DNA from: Alloacidobacterium sp035547425
Lineage (GTDB): Bacteria; Acidobacteriota; Terriglobia; Terriglobales; Acidobacteriaceae
DNA length: 64,000 nt
NCBI GenBank assembly: GCA_035547425.1
Contig: DASZUU010000008.1
Location: 1-64,000 of the forward strand
Reading direction: 5' to 3'
Under the pieces are notes generated by a model. It was not told where the DNA came from, made no database searches, and was given only the letters and a program-made list of their open reading frames with translations. A program made the position numbers and the translations under genes. Below, piece by piece: positions 26,200 to 33,678 of the stretch (the first letter of the stretch is position 1; each line of letters opens with the position of its first letter).

Positions 26200-27574
26200 T
26201 CTTATTCTCGTCGTGGACGATGACAGCAGTGTACGCCGCGTCATGCAGATGCAGCTCACTGAAGCCGGCTACCAGGTAGATTTGGCGGCGAACGGCTCGG
26301 ATGCGCACCGCATTCTGCTGGAGCGATATCCGAAGCTCATCATTACAGATTTGCGCATGCCCGATCTGGACGGCATCGAGTTGCTGCGTAAAGTTTCAGC
26401 AGAAGAAATACAAGCTACCGTCATCATGATCACCGCATTCGGAAGCATTGAGACGGCGGTACAGGCAATGCGTCTTGGCGCTTACGATTACATCACCAAG
26501 CCTATTGATTACGAAGCACTGATGCTGGCCGTGCACCGTGCGATGGAGCGCCAGAACCTGATCGAAGAAGTGCGCAGTCTTCGAGCGGCATTGGATCAGC
26601 GCTATGGCTTTGAAAATATCGTGGGGCGCTCCAAGAGCTTGCTGCGAGTGCTCGATATGGCTTCACGCGTAGCGCAGCACGACACCACCGTGCTCATCAA
26701 TGGAGAGACCGGCACAGGAAAAGAATTGCTGGCGCGCGCCATCCATCACAACAGCCGCCGCCGCAATCAACCATTTGTCACCATCAATTGTGGAACCATT
26801 CCAAAAGATTTGGTTGAGGCAGAGCTGTTCGGCTTTTCTCGTGGCTCCTTTACCGGGGCGCATGCAAACAAGGTGGGCAGGATAGAACTGGCTGATGGCG
26901 GTACCTTGTTTCTTGACGAGATTGGCGAGCTACCGGCAGAGGCCCAGGTGAAGCTGCTGCGGCTGATTCAGCATGGAGAAATCGAGCAGGTAGGCGCAAC
27001 CACCGCCAAAACCATTAACGTTCGCATCGTTGCCGCTACACATCGTAACCTGTCGGCGATGGTCGAAGACGGTGCCTTCCGCGAAGACCTCTATTACCGG
27101 CTTGCCGTCGTGCCGCTTTATCTGCCGCCGCTACGCGAGAGGAAGGAAGATATTCCGGAGCTCGTGGAGCATCTTTTTCATAAGGCGAAAGAGCGCCATG
27201 GTATGCAGAATGTGCGTGTTTCCTCATCGCTGGGGGCTTATTTTGCCGCCTACCGCTGGCCTGGCAATATCCGTGAGCTTGAGAACGTCATCGAGCGGAT
27301 GCTCGTGCTTTCAAATGGCGGGCAGATAACAGAGGAGGACTTGCCGGAAGAGTTACGTCATACTCCACCGGAGAAGCCACTTTCATTATTGCTCCAACTG
27401 CCGGAGGAGGGAGTCAGTCTCGAGGGAATCGAGCGTGAGCTTATTCTCCGCGCCCTTGAGAGATTTAAAGGTAATCAGACGCAGGCGGCACGCTATCTGG
27501 ATATCAGCCGGCGCACGCTTATCTATCGCATGGAAAAACATGGTCTGCGATCAGAAAGCGAGCCGGAAAAGTAG
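26189..27574 (+). CDS. NtrC-family sigma-54-dependent response regulator
   Basis: 461 aa if started at TTG 26189, which has AAGGAG 7 nt upstream; this puts the receiver domain at the N-terminus (DLILVVDDD) and overlaps the kinase by 11 nt. Receiver acceptor is Asp54 (IITDLRMPD), with ITKPID as the conserved Lys. The AAA+ domain has Walker A GETGTGKE (172-179), the sigma-54 contact loop as GSFTGA (219-224) instead of the usual GAFTGA, and LFLDEIGELP. The Fis-type helix-turn-helix lies at about 426-453 (NQTQAARYLDISRRTLIYRM). It should activate the sigma-54 promoter at 24864-24880 after phosphorylation by the neighbouring kinase. Confidence 0.92.
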   Translation: MANDLILVVDDDSSVRRVMQMQLTEAGYQVDLAANGSDAHRILLERYPKLIITDLRMPDLDGIELLRKVSAEEIQATVIMITAFGSIETAVQAMRLGAYDYITKPIDYEALMLAVHRAMERQNLIEEVRSLRAALDQRYGFENIVGRSKSLLRVLDMASRVAQHDTTVLINGETGTGKELLARAIHHNSRRRNQPFVTINCGTIPKDLVEAELFGFSRGSFTGAHANKVGRIELADGGTLFLDEIGELPAEAQVKLLRLIQHGEIEQVGATTAKTINVRIVAATHRNLSAMVEDGAFREDLYYRLAVVPLYLPPLRERKEDIPELVEHLFHKAKERHGMQNVRVSSSLGAYFAAYRWPGNIRELENVIERMLVLSNGGQITEEDLPEELRHTPPEKPLSLLLQLPEEGVSLEGIERELILRALERFKGNQTQAARYLDISRRTLIYRMEKHGLRSESEPEK

Positions 27575-27917
27575 CTTGCATTTCGATTTTCTGTATTTGA
27601 TAGCGATTTAAGAGCCGCTATGTTTCTCGTATCCTCGCTCGATGGGAATGAGATTGGAATGCATCGAAGCGGTGGCATGCGACCTGACGGCAGTCACGCA
27701 GAGAGAACGAAACCACAGGAAACCGGCAACATCAACACAGGCGATTAGCGCGAGAAGCAACAACATGCATAGATCCCCCGAGGGAAAATTGAAACAAAGG
27801 AAAGGCAGACTTTCACTTAATTCTGCGGGAGATATTACACCTGCGTTAAAACGGTTGACTAGTAGTTTTATAAAGAATTTTTATCCGCCAAGGTACGGAA
27901 AACAATGAGCGTAGACA
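27575..27917. other. Intergenic region without a convincing gene
   Basis: No supported coding frame: short open frames here lack ribosome sites and family features. A weak hairpin ATAGCG...CGCTAT (27600-27621) follows the regulator stop and may be a poor terminator. A TTGACT at 27855 is not followed by a well-spaced -10. The stretch ends in the strong terminator below; a small RNA ending there cannot be excluded but is not supported. Confidence 0.4.
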
Positions 27918-27956
27918 AAAAGCCGGGAGACGAGCGCTCCCGGCTTTTCCTTTTTT
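27918..27956. terminator. Bidirectional intrinsic terminator
   Basis: AAAAGCCGGGAG (27918-27929) pairs with CTCCCGGCTTTT (27937-27948), a 12-bp stem with a 7-nt loop. CC and six T follow on the plus strand, and the opposite strand also ends in a T-run, so it can stop transcription from both sides. Its main client is the deoxyhypusine synthase-like gene ending at 27968 on the minus strand. Confidence 0.85.
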
Positions 27957-27967
27957 CTGTGGAAAAA

Positions 27968-29035
27968 TCAGGCCGTAACCGGCTCCAGCAGGCGTGCCCA
28001 GCGGCGCTCGCGGCGCGCTTCAAAGGCTTTTTTATGGTAGGCATAACCGGTGATCAGCGGCAAAGCCAGCGTGGCTTCGCTATAGACCATCTGCTCAAAT
28101 GTGGTGTCGACCTTGCCCCAGGAGCTTGCTTCCTTCAGGGTGCTGGAGGAGAGCGCGCCGTCGCGCACGTCCGCTACGGTGATCTGGATGGCGTACTTGT
28201 GCATTGGAGCTTCGGTGCCGAGGATGTCCGCGGCGACTACGATGTCCTGCGCAAAGTTTTTGGGCACGCCGCCGCCGATCATCAGCAATCCTGTGGTGGG
28301 ATTGGCGATCTTGAGCTGTGTCAGCTCATAAAAATCCTTGGCTGAGTCGATCGAAACCTTGGGCTTGTCCTGGCGCGCGTGCTGGTGTGCCACAAGTCCG
28401 AAGCCGGCGGAGCAGTCGCTGAAGGCCGGGCAGAAGATCGGCACATCCTTTTGATAGGCCGCGAATACGATGGAATCCACACCGCCCTTTTCCGGCGTTT
28501 TGCTGTTGGCTTCCAGATACGCACCCATGGCGCGGATGAACTCACGAGAGCTGTAGGGGCGCGGGTCGAGAGAGTTGGCGATTTTCTCGGTGGTTTCGTC
28601 GCAAAAACGCAGCTCTTCTTCGTCGATGAGCGTGTCGTAAATGCGATCGATCATCAACTCGCGCAAAGTGCCGTCTTCCGTGCCCTGCTTGAGCAGATCG
28701 TCGGCGATCCAGTGCTTGAAGCCGAGGGCTTCAAAAAAGTCCTGATCCACGATGTTCGCGCCGGTCGAGACAATCGCGTCGACCATGTTGTTGCGGATAA
28801 GGTCGATGAAAACCTGCTTGAGGCCGGCGGAGATCAATGAGCCGGCAAGGCAGAGAATGACGCCGCAGTCCTGGTCGCGCAGCATGCGCTCGTAAATCGA
28901 AGCCGCCCGGTTAAGGTCACGGGAGCTGTAGGCCATGTGCTGCATGGCATCCACCAGTGCGACAACGTTGTGCTGCTTGATGTCGATGTGCTGGATAGGG
29001 TCTTTGAGGAGTTCCTGTTTCGTAGGCATAGCCAT
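27968..29035 (-). CDS. Deoxyhypusine synthase-family protein
   Basis: 355 aa, NAD-dependent deoxyhypusine synthase fold. Conserved segments include CGVILCLAGSLISAGL, DAIVSTGANIVDQDF and the active-site segment MIGGGVPKNF with Lys259, which in the eukaryotic enzyme forms the covalent imine with the butylamine group of spermidine. Bacteria generally lack eIF5A, and some bacterial members instead work in polyamine synthesis (homospermidine-type reactions), so the true substrate is uncertain. The start is ATG 29035 or ATG 29029. It is followed by a strong terminator and stands alone as a transcription unit. Confidence 0.88.
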   Translation of the reverse strand: MAMPTKQELLKDPIQHIDIKQHNVVALVDAMQHMAYSSRDLNRAASIYERMLRDQDCGVILCLAGSLISAGLKQVFIDLIRNNMVDAIVSTGANIVDQDFFEALGFKHWIADDLLKQGTEDGTLRELMIDRIYDTLIDEEELRFCDETTEKIANSLDPRPYSSREFIRAMGAYLEANSKTPEKGGVDSIVFAAYQKDVPIFCPAFSDCSAGFGLVAHQHARQDKPKVSIDSAKDFYELTQLKIANPTTGLLMIGGGVPKNFAQDIVVAADILGTEAPMHKYAIQITVADVRDGALSSSTLKEASSWGKVDTTFEQMVYSEATLALPLITGYAYHKKAFEARRERRWARLLEPVTA

Positions 29036-29128
29036 TCCAGAATATCAATAAAAACCGCGTATTTACAGGCGATTTGTGTGAATTTCCATTGACGTGAAAA
29101 GCGAATAAGAGGCAAAAATTAAGCGGGA

Positions 29129-29263
29129 ATTGTCTCTTGGGCGGATTGAGTGACCTGCTTTTCCTGAACAGCCATACTACTGCCGGCAAAAATGCAGGTT
29201 CCTTCGGCTACGCACAGGGCAGGCTCCTCGACTGCGCGCTTCGCACTCCGCTGAGGATGACAA
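29129..29263. repeat. Degenerate dispersed palindromic repeat, copy A
   Basis: Contains GACCTGCTTTT (29152-29162), an imperfect inverse AAAAATGCAGGTT (29188-29200) and the end AGGATGACAA (29254-29263). The same blocks in the same order form copy B at 62731-62856. It is likely a REP/MITE-like non-coding element. Confidence 0.6.
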
Positions 29264-29277
29264 TTTGAGGATATTAC

Positions 29278-29919
29278 TTATTTTCGCCCTTCGCGCTTTT
29301 GTGCCAGAACCAGGCCGCGGGGAGTGGGTAGTAATAGGACGGACAGCAGGCCTTCGGCTTCCATTTTCAGCGCGGCTTCGCGGACGACTTTCAGGTGCGA
29401 GCTGGCATCGTGCATCAGAATCAGCCCCTGTGGATTGATTTGCGGCAGAAATCTCTTTACTTCCGGTTCGCGGATCGGCATATCGCTGTCACTGAAGAGG
29501 ATGTCAATGCGCCCGTCGATCTTCATTTCGAGGCTGGACTCATTGCGCAGCTCTATCCATTCCCTTAGTCCGGAATTGTCAATTTTTTCTTTTGCCTTTG
29601 CGAAGACAATGGGGTCAAGTTCGCAGCTGATGATTTTGCCGAAGCCGTTGCTTTTGAGACCTTCGGCGATCCACAAGGTGCTGACGCCAAGAAATGCTCC
29701 GGTTTCGACCACCAGCTCAGGTTTCACGGTGGTGACGAGGGTGCGCAGGAACTCCAGCACTTCGGCTTCGGCGGTCATGGAGTCGTACATGCTCCAGCGC
29801 TCGGGGTGCGGGCATTCCGGCGTGGGGCGGTGATATTCCGGCAGAAGCGCGCCTTTAGCGCGCTCGGCCTGCTGCATGACTTTGTGTTCCTGTTTCAGTT
29901 TTTTTCTGCGAAAAATCAT
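29278..29919 (-). CDS. Class I SAM-dependent O-methyltransferase-like protein
   Basis: 213 aa. The SAM-binding motif VVETGAFLGVSTLWIAEGL lies about residues 70-90, followed by ISCELDPIVFAKAKEKI (acidic residue for the ribose) and DILFSDSDMPI and GLILMHDASS, as in the catechol-O-methyltransferase/Methyltransf_24 group. The N-terminus is basic (MIFRRKKLKQEHK), and an internal Met at residue 15 could also be the start. The substrate is unknown; some relatives act on glycans or small phenolics. No operon partner: the flanking genes are divergent or separated by a repeat element. Confidence 0.8.
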   Translation of the reverse strand: MIFRRKKLKQEHKVMQQAERAKGALLPEYHRPTPECPHPERWSMYDSMTAEAEVLEFLRTLVTTVKPELVVETGAFLGVSTLWIAEGLKSNGFGKIISCELDPIVFAKAKEKIDNSGLREWIELRNESSLEMKIDGRIDILFSDSDMPIREPEVKRFLPQINPQGLILMHDASSHLKVVREAALKMEAEGLLSVLLLPTPRGLVLAQKREGRK

Positions 29920-29988
29920 CGTTTTTGATCATAAATGCGCCGCTGTCTGAGCGCTTTCTGAAATGGCGGCAGTTTATACTCGCCTGTG

Positions 29989-30933
29989 ATGAAAACGAAT
30001 ATTTCTGCCTTGCTTCGCCGCGCTGCTGTCGCTGCGCTTCTGCCTCTGATTGCTGTTCCGCCGTCTTTCGGCTGGGGAAACACGGGCCATCGCCTGGTGA
30101 ACCGCCTGGCGGCTGAGAATCTTCCTGCGGATATGCCTGCGTTTATGCACACCGAGGCGGCGATTCATGAAATTGAATATCTTGGGCCGGAACCGGATCG
30201 GTGGCGCGGGCTGGCTGAGCCGGAATTGAATGCTTTCCAGGCGCCGGACCATTATATGGACCTGGAATTGGCGGATGTGATCCAGCCGCTGCCGCGCCGC
30301 CGGTATGACTTCATTGCGGCGGCCTATGCGGCCAGCCTTACGCATCCGGCACAGGCGCGCGATCTGCGCCCGGAGCACATTGGTTTTCAGCCTTACATCA
30401 CGAATGAAGTCTGGGAGCGGCTCAAGTCGGCGATGCGCGATTACCGGGAGTTGAGCGCCAGGCACGAGGATACGAAGCCGGTCGAGGCTGCCATCCTTTT
30501 CTACAGCGGCTGGCTGGGCCACTATGTCGGAGACGGGTCGCAGCCGTTGCATACCACCGTGAATTTCAATGGCTGGACGGGCAAGGAGAATCCTAACGGA
30601 TATACAACGGATCACAAGATTCACTGGCAGTTTGAAGGGGTCTTTGTCGATGCCAATATCAAGGAAGCAGATGTAAAGCCATTTGTGGCCAATGTGCAGC
30701 CGGTGGGCGACGAATTTGACGACTACATGAAGTATCTGCGCCACTCGAGTACGCTGGTCGAGCGTGTTTATCAATTGGAGAAGGCGCACGGGTTTGAAGG
30801 CGCAGGCACTCCGGAAGCCAGGCAGTTCACGTCTGAGCGTATTGCGGCAGGGGCCAGCGAACTGCGGGACCTGATTTATTCGGCCTGGGTTGAGAGCGCC
30901 AAGCCGGTGCCGCAGCGCCATTACGACGATTAA
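29989..30933 (+). CDS. S1/P1-family zinc nuclease, secreted
   Basis: 314 aa with a signal peptide (LLRRAAVAALLPLIAVPPSFG) so that the mature protein begins at Trp in GWGNTGHRLVNRLA. In the S1/P1 family the N-terminal Trp and the next His bind zinc directly. Other ligand regions visible are DHYMDLEL and GHYVGDGSQPLHTT. It likely degrades single-stranded nucleic acid in the periplasm or outside the cell for phosphate and nucleosides. ATG 29989 is preferred to GTG 29986. The 3' end overlaps the convergent DUF92 gene by 4 nt. Confidence 0.87.
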   Translation: MKTNISALLRRAAVAALLPLIAVPPSFGWGNTGHRLVNRLAAENLPADMPAFMHTEAAIHEIEYLGPEPDRWRGLAEPELNAFQAPDHYMDLELADVIQPLPRRRYDFIAAAYAASLTHPAQARDLRPEHIGFQPYITNEVWERLKSAMRDYRELSARHEDTKPVEAAILFYSGWLGHYVGDGSQPLHTTVNFNGWTGKENPNGYTTDHKIHWQFEGVFVDANIKEADVKPFVANVQPVGDEFDDYMKYLRHSSTLVERVYQLEKAHGFEGAGTPEARQFTSERIAAGASELRDLIYSAWVESAKPVPQRHYDD

Positions 30934-31772
30934 ACCAACAGCGCGGCAATCGCTGCCGAAAATAGCGTGGAAAGAAAGTTTACGGCGTCATTATTGAGCC
31001 ATCCGCGACGCTCGAAAATGGCGCCGATCAGGCTGTCGAAGAGAAGCCCCAAGACGGCGCAGACAACAACTACGCCTCCAAGACGCAGATTCAGTTGAAA
31101 GGTGACTGCCGCAACGGCAGTCACCAGAGCTGCGCCCACGGCTCCTGCCGCGGTTCCTGCAAGGGTGATGCCGCCGTCTGTTCCTGCGGGAACGGGTCGA
31201 AAGGTGGTAATCAGGCGAGGTTGTCCGCCGAAAACCTGGCCTAGCTCGGAAGAAAGCGTGTCGGCGGCGGCTTCAGCCAGCGCGGCGCTGATCGCGACGA
31301 GTGCAATCAGGTCCGATTTCGGTGTAGGCGAGAAGAGCTGTGTTGCCGTTAACGGCAGCGAAGCCAGCGCCGTGATGCCGAGATTCGCAGCAACCTGCGT
31401 CGCGCCGCGTCCCCTGCGCGATTCGGCTGTACCGAGCGCCTCCTTATGCGCCCTGCCGGTGCGGGTGGCCAGCAGCGTAAGGATCAGCATGGCGAGGAGC
31501 GGAATGAGGGCGGTGTGCCAGCCGGGAGCTCGCAGGTAAAGGCAGCCGGCGATCACCGCTCCGGTAGCTGCCGCCGGGCCGGTGGCGGCGCCCAATGCCC
31601 AGACGGTCAGGCCGAAGGCAATGCTGAGGCCGGCCATCTGGAGGATGACCGGATCGTGCGCCTGCAGCCGATCCCAGGCTTGCAGGAATATCCAGAGACA
31701 CGAGGCAGGCACTACAATCAGGAGCAGCAGTTGTGATTGCCAGTGCAGCGAAGGGTGCGAATGGTTTTCCAT
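30930..31772 (-). CDS. DUF92 family integral membrane protein
   Basis: 280 aa with about seven hydrophobic segments. The family signature is clear in AAADTLSSELGQVFGGQPRL and PVPAGTDGGITLAGTAAG (about residues 175-220). Plant DUF92 protein VTE6 is a phytyl-phosphate kinase, and related proteins include polyprenol/dolichol kinase-like enzymes, so a prenyl-phosphate kinase activity is possible. That is inference; no local gene points to a lipid pathway. Convergent with the S1/P1 nuclease, overlapping by 4 nt. Confidence 0.85.
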   Translation of the reverse strand: MENHSHPSLHWQSQLLLLIVVPASCLWIFLQAWDRLQAHDPVILQMAGLSIAFGLTVWALGAATGPAAATGAVIAGCLYLRAPGWHTALIPLLAMLILTLLATRTGRAHKEALGTAESRRGRGATQVAANLGITALASLPLTATQLFSPTPKSDLIALVAISAALAEAAADTLSSELGQVFGGQPRLITTFRPVPAGTDGGITLAGTAAGAVGAALVTAVAAVTFQLNLRLGGVVVVCAVLGLLFDSLIGAIFERRGWLNNDAVNFLSTLFSAAIAALLV

Positions 31773-31949
31773 AGAGATCGCGTTTTTCCTGAACGGGTCA
31801 AATCGAAATGCGAGAGTGATTTACAATCTACATTTAAGACAGTTCCATCCGATTGTTTCAGGGTTTGTTACGGCATGCCAGATGACTTTTGCAGCTGGAG
31901 GCCAGTCGAAACATGCGGGGAAATGTTTTGTGCAGGATTCGTTTGCTGA

Positions 31950-33464
31950 ATGAGGTATCTGAGAGTGCGAAGTGTCACCGGGCCTAAGCGCCCATGGTTT
32001 ATAGCCGGGGCGTTGGCTTTGGCTGGTGTATCCGGATGCGGAAACCAGTATCGTCCCGTAGTCACCCCGATTACGCCGACCGGTCCGGCATCCGCGCCGC
32101 AGAGCTATGTTGTTGCGTATTCGCAGCCGAATTTGACTTCGCCTCAAACAGGCGCTTCCAGCCCGTGCCCGAACACCACCTCCACGACTTCGCCGGGAAT
32201 CGTGACGTTGATCGACTTTTCGGGTGATACGGTTCTGGCCCAGGCCAATCTGGGCACAGGGCCTTTGACCTTTTCGCTCGATGCTTCGGGTTCTACCGCC
32301 TACAGCACCAATTGCGACGGCACAGTGAGCACGGTTCCGCTCAGTACGACATTGCAATCGAAGAATGTACTGACCACAACGCTGCCGAGCACGGTGGATT
32401 CTTCCGGCAAGGCCGTCAATACCTTGTCTACGAACATTCTGGTGACGAGCGCAGGCGAATATGTTGCCGAGCCCACAACGGTGGACTTGCAGGGCCAGCC
32501 CGCAGTCGGCGTGCTGACGAACAACACTTCCGGCGTAGCTTCGCTGAAGCAGGAGATTCCGGTAGCACCCTCGCTGGTGAATGTTACCGGCACAAGCGCC
32601 GGCCAGCGCATTTATGCCATCAGCCAGGGGAACAGCACCAATGGTTCCGGTGTGACCTGGGGACAGTGCGATAATCCCACCTCTGTTAGCACAAATGGTG
32701 AAGCGGATGGTATCGATGTTGCGTCCAATACACTCTCAAGCCAACTGCCGGTAGGTATTTGCCCGGTCTATGGATTGATGACACCGGATGGACGCCGCGC
32801 CTTCATCCTGAATCGCGGCAGCGGAACCATTACTGTCATCGACAGCGTGAAGAACCAACTCGATACAAGCTCAACCAGCAGCTATCTGACGAACGCGACA
32901 ATCCAGAATATTGGAAGCGTGGGCAAAGGCCCGGTACACGCCGATTACTATGCGCCCGCTTCGCTGCTGGTGACGGCGAACTACGACGATGACTCCATCA
33001 GCGTCATCAGCGTTCCGATCAATGGAGCAGTGAACGGCTATACCGACGCTCCGACATTCGGCCAGGTTCTGGCTACAGTCAAGCTGAAGCCGGGAAGCCA
33101 TCCGGCAGCGGTAACGATTCTGCAGGATGGAAGCCGTGCTTATGTTGCCGATGAAGGGGATGGCACAGTCTCTGTCGTGAATCTTTCCAGTTTCACGGTG
33201 CAGTCGGTGCTGCCGGTCAATGGGCATCCGCGAGCCATTGTGTCGACGTATAACGCGCCTATCGGGAAGGTCTACACGATTGCCAACGATAGCCCATACA
33301 TGACGGTAATTCGCACCGATACGAATATTGTTTCTGCATCGATCCTGCTGCAGGGCAATGGTGTGGATGTGCGTACAACGACGCAGTATTCCGCGACGAG
33401 CTCGACGACGACAAGCGCAAACAATAATACACAGAGCCGCTCGGCAGGTTCCGGCGCTCCATAG
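31950..33464 (+). CDS. Beta-propeller (YncE-like) lipoprotein
   Basis: 504 aa. Lipobox LAGVSGC (Cys near residue 30) after a short hydrophobic stretch, so it is lipid-anchored. The rest is Thr/Ser-rich and forms YncE/YVTN-like blades such as GRRAFILNRGSGTITVID and GSRAYVADEGDGTVSVVNLS. The C-terminus is a low-complexity Ser/Thr/Asn tail. TTTACAAT at 31820-31827 recurs upstream of the two similar lipoproteins at 50-53 kb. ATG 31950 has weak ribosome pairing; GTG 31968 preceded by GAGG is an alternative. Function unknown; surface binding or stress roles have been proposed for relatives. Confidence 0.8.
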   Translation: MRYLRVRSVTGPKRPWFIAGALALAGVSGCGNQYRPVVTPITPTGPASAPQSYVVAYSQPNLTSPQTGASSPCPNTTSTTSPGIVTLIDFSGDTVLAQANLGTGPLTFSLDASGSTAYSTNCDGTVSTVPLSTTLQSKNVLTTTLPSTVDSSGKAVNTLSTNILVTSAGEYVAEPTTVDLQGQPAVGVLTNNTSGVASLKQEIPVAPSLVNVTGTSAGQRIYAISQGNSTNGSGVTWGQCDNPTSVSTNGEADGIDVASNTLSSQLPVGICPVYGLMTPDGRRAFILNRGSGTITVIDSVKNQLDTSSTSSYLTNATIQNIGSVGKGPVHADYYAPASLLVTANYDDDSISVISVPINGAVNGYTDAPTFGQVLATVKLKPGSHPAAVTILQDGSRAYVADEGDGTVSVVNLSSFTVQSVLPVNGHPRAIVSTYNAPIGKVYTIANDSPYMTVIRTDTNIVSASILLQGNGVDVRTTTQYSATSSTTTSANNNTQSRSAGSGAP

Positions 33465-33486
33465 TTCTTCGAAAGAAGTAAATCAG

Positions 33487-33519
33487 AGGCGCTCATTTTC
33501 GGGCGCCTTTTATTTTTTA
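33487..33519 (+). terminator. Terminator after the beta-propeller lipoprotein
   Basis: AGGCGC (33487-33492) pairs with GCGCCT (33503-33508), followed by TTTATTTTTTAT. It lies 23 nt after the lipoprotein stop and insulates the cell-wall salvage operon downstream. Confidence 0.75.
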
Positions 33520-33553
33520 TGGCTTACTCCACACGCAATCGATCGTTTGGTTA

Positions 33554-33582
33554 TTGACTCGTCAGTCACTGCAACGTATAGT
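33554..33582 (+). promoter_or_regulatory. Promoter and candidate operator of the GH20/symporter/NamZ operon
   Basis: TTGACT (33554-33559), a 17-nt spacer and TATAGT (33577-33582) form a good sigma-70 promoter; predicted start near 33589, about 90 nt before the GH20 ATG. A palindrome TGACT-cgtc-AGTCA (33555-33568) overlaps the -35 box and is well placed for a repressor. The regulator is unknown and not encoded nearby. Confidence 0.65.
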
Positions 33583-33678
33583 CGAAACTTCACAAACAAC
33601 CTCCAGGTCATGGTGCTTCGGTTTGGCCTTTCCCGGCTTCGTGCCAAAAGCGATTACAAAGGGAAATGTGACGATTTG

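Noticed and set aside
27642..27908. 88-codon open frame between the regulator and the deoxyhypusine synthase-like gene
   Set aside because: No ribosome site, no recognisable domain, odd composition and directly followed by a terminator.
33328..33678. Long N-terminal extension of the GH20 protein
   Set aside because: It runs through the end of the lipoprotein gene, a terminator and a promoter; the signal peptide starts at 33679.
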